Both the position numbers and the translations under genes were made by a program. The notes under the pieces were generated by a model that was not told the origin of the DNA, searched no databases, and saw only the letters and a list, made by a program, of their open reading frames with translations. A stretch of 6,709 nt of DNA, from positions 1 to 6,709 of the forward strand of contig DIAL01000073.1 of assembly GCA_002414705.1 (NCBI GenBank), written 5' to 3'. Below, piece after piece: positions 1 to 4,993 of the stretch. This DNA is from Flavobacteriaceae bacterium UBA5079. GTDB lineage: Bacteria; Bacteroidota; Bacteroidia; Flavobacteriales; Flavobacteriaceae. The first letter of the stretch is position 1. The number at the start of each line of letters is the position of its first letter.

Positions 1-1044
1 TTATTTAATGGTGAGTTTGTTAAAAACCGTAAACAACTAATGACGTATTTAGAAGAACGTGGTGTTATAGAAAATTATATAAAAAATGAATTTGAATATA
101 ATAAAGGTTTAAAAAGCGAATTAAAGAATTTAGGTGTTAACATAAAAGATTTTCAGCGTGATTTTATTAAAGCAGCTAAAAGTAAAAAAGGGAATCGTGA
201 TGAAAGTGTTCGTGAAGTTGTAAAGCGTTATGGTGTATCAAATGTAATGCTTGATGCTGGTGGTTATTTAATGAAACAAAGTGAACGTGTTAATAGACTT
301 AATGCATTTATATCTCATGGTATGCAAGCAGTAGAAGGATTTAAAGAAGCTGGAAAAGATCTATCTTTAGCAGATCAATATGTATTTGAACGAGCTGAAC
401 GTGGTATTGAAATGACACAGTTTTTATATAATAATGCAGCAAGACCTGCTTTTATGAGAACATCAACTGGTAAAGTTCTAGGTAGATTTAAATTATTTGT
501 ATTTAATAGTATTCGTATGCGTAAAGAATTTTATAAGCAAGCTAAGTTAAATGGATTTAGAGAAGGAAGTGAATCTTATAATAGATTTAAAGATACCTTT
601 GCTATAGACATGTTTATGTATGCATTAGGTAGTGCTTTTATGTTTAGTTTGTTTGATACTACGCTACCTCCACCTTGGGATTGGGTACAAGCATTAGCTG
701 ATTATACATTTGGTGATAAAAAAGAAAAGCAAATGGCTTTCTTTGATTCTAAACTGGGGCCTTTAAATGTTCTTAAGCCGCCTATTGCAAGAGTTCCTGA
801 AGCGTTTGGAGAATTACTTACTGGGCAATTAGAAGATTTTTCTAGTTACACTATGTACACAATGTTACCTTTTGGTAGAGGACTAAGACAGATAAAACAA
901 TTAGCTGATGATAGACCTAAACGTGGTTTAGAACGTGCTCCAGAGATATTGTTTAGGCTACCAAATCAACAAGTCCGTAGCAGAATTAAACGAATGAAAG
1001 GTGAAAACAGAAAACGTAAAGAAATAAAAGAGTATTTGGATTAA
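1..1044 (+). CDS. C-terminal part of a large phage protein (possible polyvalent/virion-associated protein), 5' end outside window
   Basis: The reading frame is open from the first base to TAA at 1042-1044, giving 347 codons. The first ATG in frame (position 40) has no SD site before it, so the gene almost certainly begins left of the window. Counting from that ATG, residues 1-130 are mostly charged helix. Residues 131-170 hold an Arg/Lys/aromatic-rich stretch (NNAARPAFMR, then GKVLGRFKLF and RMRKEFYKQA). Residues 186-205 are a hydrophobic segment that could be one membrane helix, followed by LPPPWDW. The C-terminus is strongly basic (RIKRMKGENRKRK). The 'ARPAFMR...GK.LG.F..F.FN' pattern reminds me of the LPD38-type C-terminal domain of large polyvalent phage proteins, but this is from memory and not certain. 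An internal virion or ejected protein is the main alternative. It is the only plus-strand gene and converges on the replication block. Confidence 0.75.
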   Translation, partial: LFNGEFVKNRKQLMTYLEERGVIENYIKNEFEYNKGLKSELKNLGVNIKDFQRDFIKAAKSKKGNRDESVREVVKRYGVSNVMLDAGGYLMKQSERVNRLNAFISHGMQAVEGFKEAGKDLSLADQYVFERAERGIEMTQFLYNNAARPAFMRTSTGKVLGRFKLFVFNSIRMRKEFYKQAKLNGFREGSESYNRFKDTFAIDMFMYALGSAFMFSLFDTTLPPPWDWVQALADYTFGDKKEKQMAFFDSKLGPLNVLKPPIARVPEAFGELLTGQLEDFSSYTMYTMLPFGRGLRQIKQLADDRPKRGLERAPEILFRLPNQQVRSRIKRMKGENRKRKEIKEYLD

Positions 1045-1086
1045 TATATTTTTTCATGTTTAAACATATTGTCTCCTTTAAACGTC

Positions 1087-1129
1087 AGCAGGAAAGGTCA
1101 AAGTCTAGCGTGTTTTACTGTTTCCTGCT
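1087..1129. terminator. Stem-loop in the convergent gap, possible terminator
   Basis: AGCAGGAAA (1087-1095) is perfectly complementary to TTTCCTGCT (1121-1129), a 9-bp stem with a 25-nt loop. It lies 42 bp after the plus-strand stop and 15 bp after the minus-strand stop at 1145, where a terminator serving either or both strands is expected. On the plus strand the stem is followed by TTAGTTTAGTTAACG, which is T-rich but not a clean T-run. The minus side has no T-run. The large loop and weak tails make strong intrinsic termination uncertain. Confidence 0.4.
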
Positions 1130-1144
1130 TTAGTTTAGTTAACG

Positions 1145-1270
1145 TTATTTATTATGGTAGTTTCTTCTATCCAGTTTATTTAAATAATAAAATACTACAA
1201 TACAAAACCCAATAAATAAATTATCAAATACTTGTGTTGTTGCTATTTCATATAATATATAAGGTGTCAT
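1145..1270 (-). CDS. 41-aa single-pass membrane peptide
   Basis: Reading leftward from ATG at 1270-1268 gives 41 codons before TAA at 1147-1145. The peptide starts MTPYILYEIATTQ. A hydrophobic stretch follows at residues 15-31 (FDNLF, IGFCIVVFYYL), and the tail is basic (NKLDRRNYHNK), the usual make-up of a small inner-membrane protein with its C-terminus in the cytoplasm. The start codon overlaps the stop of the 53-aa gene (ATGA, 1270-1267), and AAGGAAG lies just upstream inside that gene, so translation is probably coupled. It is the last gene of the leftward block. I do not recognise a family. Small phage membrane peptides can act as holin-like, host-inhibiting or superinfection-exclusion proteins, but nothing here chooses among them. 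The proper start, stop and overlap make it likely to be real. Confidence 0.65.
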   Translation of the reverse strand: MTPYILYEIATTQVFDNLFIGFCIVVFYYLNKLDRRNYHNK

Positions 1271-1428
1271 TTTTCTTCCTTTTTATCAAAGTATAATTTT
1301 ATAAAATCAGAATTAGTTGGTTTAATTGTTACTACAACTTCATCTGGTATTATGTTGTTAGCTTTTAGAAATTGTAAAGGAAGACTTATTCTTCCTCTTT
1401 TGTCTATTTTAACTTTAGCTATGTTCAT
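1267..1428 (-). CDS. 53-aa AbrB/MazE-like (SpoVT-AbrB swapped-hairpin) protein
   Basis: ATG at 1428-1426 follows AGAGGA with short spacing, and translation ends at TGA 1269-1267. The N-terminal half reads KVKIDKRGRISLP, then LQFLKANNIIPDEVVV. This matches the general AbrB/MazE-type pattern of a strand, 'KGRI.LP', a short helix and 'G/D..V.V'. That family forms dimeric swapped-hairpin barrels that bind DNA and act as transition-state regulators or antitoxins. The usual family domain is about 45 residues, so this protein is essentially the domain plus a charged tail (DKKEEK). It begins one base after the stop of the zinc-ribbon gene and overlaps the membrane-peptide gene by ATGA. An autoregulatory DNA-binding role is inferred from the fold. 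Its target is unknown. Confidence 0.7.
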   Translation of the reverse strand: MNIAKVKIDKRGRISLPLQFLKANNIIPDEVVVTIKPTNSDFIKLYFDKKEEK

Positions 1429-1429
1429 T

Positions 1430-1654
1430 TTATCCTCTTTTACAGTTTTTGCAATAGCTGCACGTTTTTCTTTTTAGTTTATAAGTAGGTAAAGATGAAT
1501 ATCTAACAACAACTCTATCTACTCCTTGTTCCCATGTGTGTTCACAAATTTTACAATAGTTAAGACTGTTTGTTTTATAACTTTTTGGATTTTTATTTAA
1601 GTCTTCACTTTTAAGTAACCATGAATTTATTTTATTTGGATCGTAATCTTCCAT
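1430..1654 (-). CDS. 74-aa Cys-rich zinc-ribbon-like protein
   Basis: The protein has two cysteine knuckles, C34-x2-C37 (CKIC) and C65-x2-C68-x2-C71 (CSYCKNC), about 28 residues apart. This is the layout of a treble-clef or zinc-ribbon fold binding one zinc ion. The N-terminal 30 residues are polar (MEDYDPNKINSWLL start). The segment between the knuckles is predicted strand-rich (DRVVVRYSSLPTYKL), and the C-terminus is very basic (KLKRKTC, KNCKRG), suiting nucleic-acid binding. ATG at 1654-1652 follows AAGGATTAACGAT, where the upstream gene's TAA lies within the SD region. TAA at 1432-1430 is one base from the next ATG. The specific function is not recognisable. A small transcription- or RNA polymerase-interacting phage protein is one possibility. 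Confidence 0.75.
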   Translation of the reverse strand: MEDYDPNKINSWLLKSEDLNKNPKSYKTNSLNYCKICEHTWEQGVDRVVVRYSSLPTYKLKRKTCSYCKNCKRG

Positions 1655-1658
1655 ATCG

Positions 1659-1841
1659 TTAATCCTTTATTTTTTGCAAAGCTTTTTTAGCTATATTTTT
1701 TAGAGTTCCACTATCTGCATGTGTTGTAATAATTTTATCTATAATATCTAGTAACATACAGTTTTTTTCTAACAACCAATCTATTTCTGATTTTAGAATT
1801 ACTGGATCAATAGTCTTTTCCAAAGCTGTTTTCTTTTTCAT
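1659..1841 (-). CDS. 60-aa helical protein of unknown function
   Basis: ATG at 1841-1839 has an SD-like AAGGGA five bases upstream, and TAA lies at 1661-1659. The protein is Lys-rich and mostly helical, with amphipathic repeats such as EIDWLLEKNCMLLDIIDKII at residues 19-38 and a C-terminal helix (LKNIAKKALQKIKD). I recognise no domain. It overlaps the 3' end of the 50-aa gene by 35 bp and is followed after four bases by the zinc-ribbon gene, so the genes are probably co-transcribed. A helical dimer or adaptor is a guess only. Confidence 0.6.
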   Translation of the reverse strand: MKKKTALEKTIDPVILKSEIDWLLEKNCMLLDIIDKIITTHADSGTLKNIAKKALQKIKD

Positions 1842-1959
1842 AATATTCCCTTAAATCTTTTATGTATGTTTTTAATTCTTCAATTAAATGTTTTTTGCTG
1901 TCTTCATTTAATATTTTTATAATTAAATTTATTTTTCCCATAATTTCTTCATCATTCAT
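1807..1959 (-). CDS. 50-aa acidic/helical protein of unknown function
   Basis: ATG at 1959-1957 follows a strong SD (AAAAGGAG, six-base spacer), and the frame runs 50 codons to TGA 1809-1807. The start is MNDEEIMGKINLIIKILNED, then KKHLIEELKTYIKDLREYYE. This is almost entirely charged helix with a heptad-like spacing of I/L residues, so a short coiled coil is plausible. It is the first gene after the non-coding gap and terminator, and so probably the first gene of the leftward small-gene unit. Its SD can pair with the preceding hairpin arm (see the leader feature). Its last 35 bp are shared with the next gene in another frame, a longer overlap than elsewhere here. Function not recognised. Confidence 0.6.
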   Translation of the reverse strand: MNDEEIMGKINLIIKILNEDSKKHLIEELKTYIKDLREYYEKENSFGKDY

Positions 1960-1967
1960 TACATTCT

Positions 1968-1983
1968 CCTTTTATATAAAAGG
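1968..1983. promoter_or_regulatory. Perfect 16-bp palindrome covering the SD of the 50-aa gene
   Basis: CCTTTTATATAAAAGG is its own reverse complement. On the minus-strand transcript its right half is the SD (AAAAGGAG) of the gene starting at 1959, and its left half is the second arm of the hairpin at 1977-2010. The transcript can therefore fold in one of two ways: the upstream hairpin forms and the SD is free, or the arm pairs with the SD and hides it. The second fold has a very tight turn around TATA, so real pairing would be shorter than the full palindrome. As DNA it could equally be a dimer-binding operator. Confidence 0.35.
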
Positions 1984-2010
1984 GGATAAGAGCCAACCGA
2001 TCCCCTTTTA
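1977..2010 (-). terminator. Strong stem-loop, probable intrinsic terminator or leader hairpin
   Basis: TAAAAGGGGAT (1977-1987) pairs perfectly with ATCCCCTTTTA (2000-2010), an 11-bp stem with a 12-nt loop. The four G-C pairs followed by A-T pairs give a C4T4 3' arm on both strands, so it could stop transcription from either side. On the minus strand it stands just upstream of the SD of the 50-aa gene. That would either isolate the small-gene unit from the replication unit or, if transcription reads through, form part of its 5' leader. Confidence 0.6.
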
Positions 2011-2041
2011 CTTTTCATTTGTACATCTTTTTTAAAAATCA

Positions 2042-2047
2042 AGTATA
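2042..2047 (-). promoter_or_regulatory. Possible -10 element (TATACT) for the leftward small-gene unit
   Basis: On the minus strand TATACT is a good match to the bacterial -10 hexamer and sits between two terminator-like hairpins, upstream of the gene starting at 1959. No TTGACA-like hexamer lies 16-18 bases upstream. TTGAAC is present but only 10 bases away, so any promoter would need an activator or a phage sigma factor. Transcription from here would give a leader of roughly 75 bases containing the 1977-2010 hairpin. Confidence 0.25.
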
Positions 2048-2052
2048 GAACC

Positions 2053-2092
2053 TTAGTGTTCAATGATTTATGTGTTCCTCATTGAACGTTGA
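2053..2092. repeat. Inverted repeat upstream of the putative promoter
   Basis: GTTCAATGA (2058-2066) is perfectly complementary to TCATTGAAC (2079-2087), with a 12-base spacer. The pairing can extend outward by five more positions using wobbles (2053-2057 with 2088-2092). No T-run follows on either side, so a terminator is unlikely. It lies just upstream of the TATACT element, across the place where a -35 box would be, which would suit an operator for a dimeric regulator. It could also be a structured RNA element. Confidence 0.4.
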
Positions 2093-2097
2093 TTAAT

Positions 2098-2134
2098 TAA
2101 AAAAGCTATTCTATCTAAAGGTTACATAGCCTTT
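2098..2134 (-). terminator. Probable intrinsic terminator after the nuclease gene
   Basis: On the minus strand AAAGGCTAT (2134-2126) pairs with ATAGCTTTT (2109-2101), nine pairs including one G-U, with a 16-base loop. The second arm runs into six T (2104-2099), then TTAATTAA. The G-U pair would be a mismatch on the plus strand, so the structure favours minus-strand RNA. The stem overlaps the nuclease stop codon (2135-2133), the expected place for the end of the replication unit. Confidence 0.5.
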
Positions 2135-2468
2135 AAATTCTTTTTAACCAGTTTTTAATATCTTCTACTACATATACTGGTGTGTTATTTCTAGTAATTA
2201 TTAATAAAGGCGTTGAATCTTTATGCGTATTTATTTCTGCTTGTTTAATTGCTTTCCATATACTTAGTTTTTCTACGTTTTTACATTCTATAGAAAATGG
2301 TATAAGTTTTCTTGCTGCAGGTGACAAAACAATATCCTCTCCATTCATTCCCATAGTTTGGGATTTTATATCATCTTCTTCTAATGTAGTAAACTTTTCT
2401 CTAAGTTTGTCTCTAATAAGATTTTGAAGCCTACGACCTTTAGCTTTAGCACTTCTAGCTGTACTCAT
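2133..2468 (-). CDS. PD-(D/E)XK nuclease, Holliday-junction-resolvase-like
   Basis: This 111-aa protein has the catalytic layout of small PD-(D/E)XK nucleases. A basic N-terminal helix (KGRRLQNLIRDKL, residues 10-22) is followed by GED at 43-45 with the metal-binding D45, the signature E61-C-K63 at the end of a strand (PFSIECKN), and Q76 in the next helix (WKAIKQAE). A strand (LLIITRNN) and a short C-terminal helix finish the fold. The length suits archaeal-type Hjc or phage resolvase-like and VRR-NUC-like nucleases. It probably cuts branched or junction DNA made by the ERF/ssDNA-binding machinery, although the sequence alone does not separate a resolvase from another structure-specific endonuclease. 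ATG at 2468-2466 overlaps the upstream stop (ATGA), with AAAAGG about seven bases upstream. A terminator-like hairpin follows. Confidence 0.8.
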   Translation of the reverse strand: MSTARSAKAKGRRLQNLIRDKLREKFTTLEEDDIKSQTMGMNGEDIVLSPAARKLIPFSIECKNVEKLSIWKAIKQAEINTHKDSTPLLIITRNNTPVYVVEDIKNWLKRI

Positions 2469-2707
2469 TCTTTACCTTTTTTATTAGTTGATACAGAATC
2501 TATTGATTCTTTTTTTGCTAATGCTTTTAACAGCTCTTCATTAGTAGGCATCCTTAATAATTTCCAAATTTTATCAAGGCAAATTTTACCATTATTACTC
2601 ATTGTTAAATACTCTTTATCTTCTAATTCATTTAATAATTCTATTAATTTTTGCGTCATTTTTGATTGTACGTTTGCTATTGGTTTTATTTTTTTTGTAA
2701 AATTCAT
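2465..2707 (-). CDS. 80-aa basic protein of unknown function
   Basis: I place the start at ATG 2707-2705 because AGGTGG lies five bases upstream and because this ATG overlaps the TGA of the preceding 56-aa gene (ATGA). A GTG nine bases earlier would give 83 aa but falls inside that SD. The protein is Lys-rich and mainly helical, with TQKLIELLNELEDKEYL at residues 21-37, then NGKICLDKIWKLLRMPTNEE and a polar tail (STNKKGKE). The central part, with a helix and a turn before a second helix, could be a small DNA-binding fold, but no known motif is clear. It overlaps the nuclease start by four bases (2465-2468), so the two are likely translated in a coupled way. Confidence 0.65.
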   Translation of the reverse strand: MNFTKKIKPIANVQSKMTQKLIELLNELEDKEYLTMSNNGKICLDKIWKLLRMPTNEELLKALAKKESIDSVSTNKKGKE

Positions 2708-2874
2708 CGTAACCACCTTTTTTTAATTGTAAATGAGGTAAATATTTCTAATTTTGTAAAGCCTAAAACTATGTGTATGTTTTCTCCTTCAAAAGTTGAA
2801 TAACCTATACTCATCATAAAAAGTTTAAACAAAACTATTTTGTATGTTGTTCTTAGTTCATTTCTTATTAACAT
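2704..2874 (-). CDS. 56-aa protein of unknown function
   Basis: The frame is open further upstream to an ATG at 2988, but that longer version would bury about 130 bp of the 66-aa gene in another frame. I choose ATG 2874-2872, which follows GAAGAGA, a weak and closely spaced SD, and overlaps the 66-aa gene by only 17 bp. The stop TGA (2706-2704) overlaps the next gene's ATG as ATGA, which supports reality. The protein has a hydrophobic and strand-rich core (IVLFKLFMMSIGY, IHIVLGFTKLEIF) and a basic C-terminus (TIKKRWLR). The hydrophobicity is not long enough for a confident membrane helix. Function not recognised. Confidence 0.5.
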   Translation of the reverse strand: MLIRNELRTTYKIVLFKLFMMSIGYSTFEGENIHIVLGFTKLEIFTSFTIKKRWLR

Positions 2875-3058
2875 TCTCTTCAATATTTGAAAACCGAAGA
2901 GGGTTGTAATATTTCCGTTGTTCATATATCTGTTCCTGTTTTTTAAAAAGCATTGTTGTTGTTTGATTTGAATCACAATCATGAACATATACTATTGCAT
3001 CTTGTCCTGATATTTTTTCAACTTTATTATCTTTAATGTATATTTCTATAACAGCCAT
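2858..3058 (-). CDS. 66-aa small beta-rich phage protein, function unknown
   Basis: An ATG at 3070 is in frame, but the one at 3058-3056 has GGGAGA four bases upstream and is the better start; the 3070 ATG has no SD. The N-terminal part alternates hydrophobic and polar residues, as in strands (MAVIEIYIKDNKVEKISG, then AIVYVHDCDSN). The C-terminal third is polar (QIYEQRKYYNPLRF). Short phage proteins with a similar 'IEI.I.DG.V..I.G....V.V.D.D' opening are common in replication regions, but I know of no assigned function. It follows the 108-bp gap after the primase-helicase. Confidence 0.6.
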   Translation of the reverse strand: MAVIEIYIKDNKVEKISGQDAIVYVHDCDSNQTTTMLFKKQEQIYEQRKYYNPLRFSNIEENVNKK

Positions 3059-3166
3059 TCTTTCTCCCATTTATTAAAATAAGGCACAAATGATTAAGTT
3101 CATGCCCTATCTTAAGTTAATAGAAAACAAGTTACTTGCCTAGAGTCTGATTTATTTTTATACAAC
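3059..3166. other. 108-bp gap after the primase-helicase gene
   Basis: No convincing gene is present. On the minus strand a small hairpin, CAAG-TAA-CTTG (within 3128-3138), is followed by TTTTC and might weakly terminate. GGCA and TGCC arms near 3083-3107 could form another weak stem. A nine-codon ORF after AGGG is too short to call. No good -35/-10 pair is visible. Confidence 0.4.
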
Positions 3167-4993
3167 TTAGCCTCTTTTATCAAATCTAAAAGTATTCCAG
3201 TCAAAGTTAAGTAGTATTTCAAATGTAGATTCATCTCTTGCTTTTAATGATCTAACAACTCTTTGTTTTCCTTTTGGGTTATTTCCATGAAACATTATAA
3301 ACTGGTCTGATTTTTGTTCTATGGCACTATTGCCTTTACCACTATGAATGTCTAATGTATTTGTTTGTTTTAGGTTGTAAGAAGCTGACTTTGAAATATG
3401 ATGTATTGCTATAACCATAACATCTTCTTTCATAGCTAAGTCTTTTAAACCATTGGCTATTACTTCTTGTCTTGCAAAATCGTCTTTACCAGCATATTTA
3501 GCTGGAACACGATCAATTGTATCTACTATTATTATTTTAGCTCCTTGTTCAGCAACATGGCTACCCAAATCCTGTATATCAGGACTACTACACTCAAGTT
3601 TAATATGACTTATTTGATCTATTGCTTTTAGTATTAAGTCGTTATCTCTATTTTTTAGAAAGTCAATAGTTTCTAGTTTTGTTTTATTCATAGAAGCCTG
3701 TAAAAGCCTTCTACTCATTGTCATTTCATCAACTTCTAAAGATAGAAATAATATTTTTAATTGAGGTAGTTGTGTAGCTAAGTAACTTATAAATGCAGTT
3801 TTACCTAATCCAGTATCTCCAATTAATGTTATTAATTGTCCTGTTGTAAACAGGTGAGATTTCTGCATAAACGGAAAAATTGTCTTTAAATCAAATTGCT
3901 TGTCTGTATAGTCAGTTTGGTAATGATCAATTAAGTTATTAATCATATCTTCAGCTGTTAATACATTTGTAGTGCTTTCAAGGTCTTTGTATTTAAATAA
4001 CATGCATTTACTGTCACAGTATGGTTGCAAATCAGGATGATTACAGCCATAATAATAATCGTTTTTAAAAGCATCACTAACTATTTTACTTACTTCTACA
4101 GCAGGTAATGGTTTATCCATATTAGTCATGTAAGCTCTTGCAAGAAAATCACAACCAACTTTATCAAAGGCATATCTTTTACGCCATATACTAACTAAAG
4201 CTAGTAAATGTTTATGCCTTTTTCCTGACACGTGTCCAGCATTATAAATATGTTGAGCACATGTAATAAAGCGTGTTGTTTCTCCTTTAGCATTGTCGAA
4301 TACTTTGCGTACTTCTGCAATGTTTTTACGACTCATATCCATAGGTTCTAAAGAAATAACATGTTCTTGTTTTATTTTGTGAGGTTTGTAATCACTTCTA
4401 ATTGCTTTAGCTATTTTAGCAATTTCTTCATATGAAAGCGTTTCTAGTTCTTCATAAGAAATAGGTATTTTAAATAAACCAGATTTCTTATTGTGAGAAA
4501 AACCAGCACGTATTAATCTTCTACTATCGTAGATTAAATCAATATGTTTACCAAAATCACGCTGCATTGTTGCACGAACTTGTTTAGCCAATGTATTAGA
4601 ATCTTTAAATCCATATACGTTAGCTAAGTGAATGTGGAAACCTCTTCCAGAAAACCAAATGTTGTAATGTAATGGATCAATTAATAGTTTTTCCATTGCA
4701 TCTGTAACATCTAATACTTTTTTACGAGTTTGATTTCCTTTATCATTATCGTTTTTAATTAAATCAATATCAATAACAATTTTGTCTATGCTTTGTTCTC
4801 CATTAAATCCAGTTACTGTTTCGTTTTTTTCTAAATACGGAACAATACTTTCATCATATAAGAACATAGAACGATATATCTCTTTATTAATGTTATTTTT
4901 TGCAATTTTTGAAAAATCATTTATTTTGCATAATTGATTACGATTACTTACATCTCCAGTTGCGTATTCTATGTACCAGTCTTTATTCTCCAT
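3167..4993 (-). CDS. Primase-helicase: AEP-type primase domain fused to a DnaB/RecA-type helicase domain
   Basis: This 608-aa protein joins priming and unwinding activities. The N-terminal half (about 1-240) resembles archaeo-eukaryotic primases: IVIDIDL at 72-78 carries the metal-binding D75 and D77, SGRGFHIH at 115-122 is the nucleotide-binding sxH-type motif, and HID (150-152) followed by SRRLIRAGFSHNKKSG gives the third acidic residue and the conserved Arg/His loop of PriS-like enzymes. A middle helical region ends in a zinc-binding-like cluster (C317, H319, C326, C330). The C-terminal half (about 370-608) is a RecA-fold helicase: Walker A GDTGLGKTA at 392-400, Walker B IIIVDTID at 487-494, IAIHHISK at 528-535, a DnaB-like SGKGNSAIEQKSDQFIMF segment at 551-568 and a basic KARD near 584-587. 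ATG 4993 follows CGGAG and overlaps the 90-aa gene by 25 bp. Hexamer formation is inferred from the family. Confidence 0.88.
   Translation of the reverse strand: MENKDWYIEYATGDVSNRNQLCKINDFSKIAKNNINKEIYRSMFLYDESIVPYLEKNETVTGFNGEQSIDKIVIDIDLIKNDNDKGNQTRKKVLDVTDAMEKLLIDPLHYNIWFSGRGFHIHLANVYGFKDSNTLAKQVRATMQRDFGKHIDLIYDSRRLIRAGFSHNKKSGLFKIPISYEELETLSYEEIAKIAKAIRSDYKPHKIKQEHVISLEPMDMSRKNIAEVRKVFDNAKGETTRFITCAQHIYNAGHVSGKRHKHLLALVSIWRKRYAFDKVGCDFLARAYMTNMDKPLPAVEVSKIVSDAFKNDYYYGCNHPDLQPYCDSKCMLFKYKDLESTTNVLTAEDMINNLIDHYQTDYTDKQFDLKTIFPFMQKSHLFTTGQLITLIGDTGLGKTAFISYLATQLPQLKILFLSLEVDEMTMSRRLLQASMNKTKLETIDFLKNRDNDLILKAIDQISHIKLECSSPDIQDLGSHVAEQGAKIIIVDTIDRVPAKYAGKDDFARQEVIANGLKDLAMKEDVMVIAIHHISKSASYNLKQTNTLDIHSGKGNSAIEQKSDQFIMFHGNNPKGKQRVVRSLKARDESTFEILLNFDWNTFRFDKRG

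Larger units (their letters stand above)
1960..2132. other. 173-bp non-coding gap with three consecutive stem-loops
   Basis: No ORF longer than about 20 codons with a usable SD is present on either strand. The gap instead holds, in minus-strand order, a terminator-like hairpin (2134-2101), a long inverted repeat (2092-2053), a possible -10 box (2047-2042), a strong hairpin (2010-1977) and the SD of the next gene. It is the longest non-coding stretch in the window and probably the regulatory boundary between two transcription units. A small RNA or a replication-related site cannot be excluded. Confidence 0.6.

Noticed and set aside
1056..1067. ATGTTTAAACAT palindrome considered as an attachment or operator site
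   Set aside because: A single short AT-rich palindrome in AT-rich DNA is weak evidence, and no second copy was noticed in the window.
1967..2027. 19-codon minus-strand ORF running through the 1977-2010 hairpin
   Set aside because: It spans a strong terminator-like stem and has no clear SD. Its existence is explained by chance.
2182..2427. 81-aa plus-strand ORF
   Set aside because: It lies wholly antisense to the nuclease gene, which has clear catalytic motifs, an SD and coupled starts. The plus-strand protein is low-complexity Ser/Phe/Leu, typical of an antisense shadow.
2424..2726. 100-aa plus-strand ORF
   Set aside because: Antisense to the 80-aa gene. Ser/Phe/Asn-rich with no motif and no good ribosome binding site.
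2704..2988. 94-aa version of the minus-strand ORF
   Set aside because: It would overlap about 130 bp of the 66-aa gene in another frame. The start at 2874 gives short overlaps on both sides.
2858..3070. 70-aa version starting at 3070
   Set aside because: The ATG at 3058 has GGGAGA at proper spacing, while the ATG at 3070 has no SD.
3077..3106. Nine-codon minus-strand ORF after AGGG in the 3059-3166 gap
   Set aside because: Too short to support, with no conserved features.
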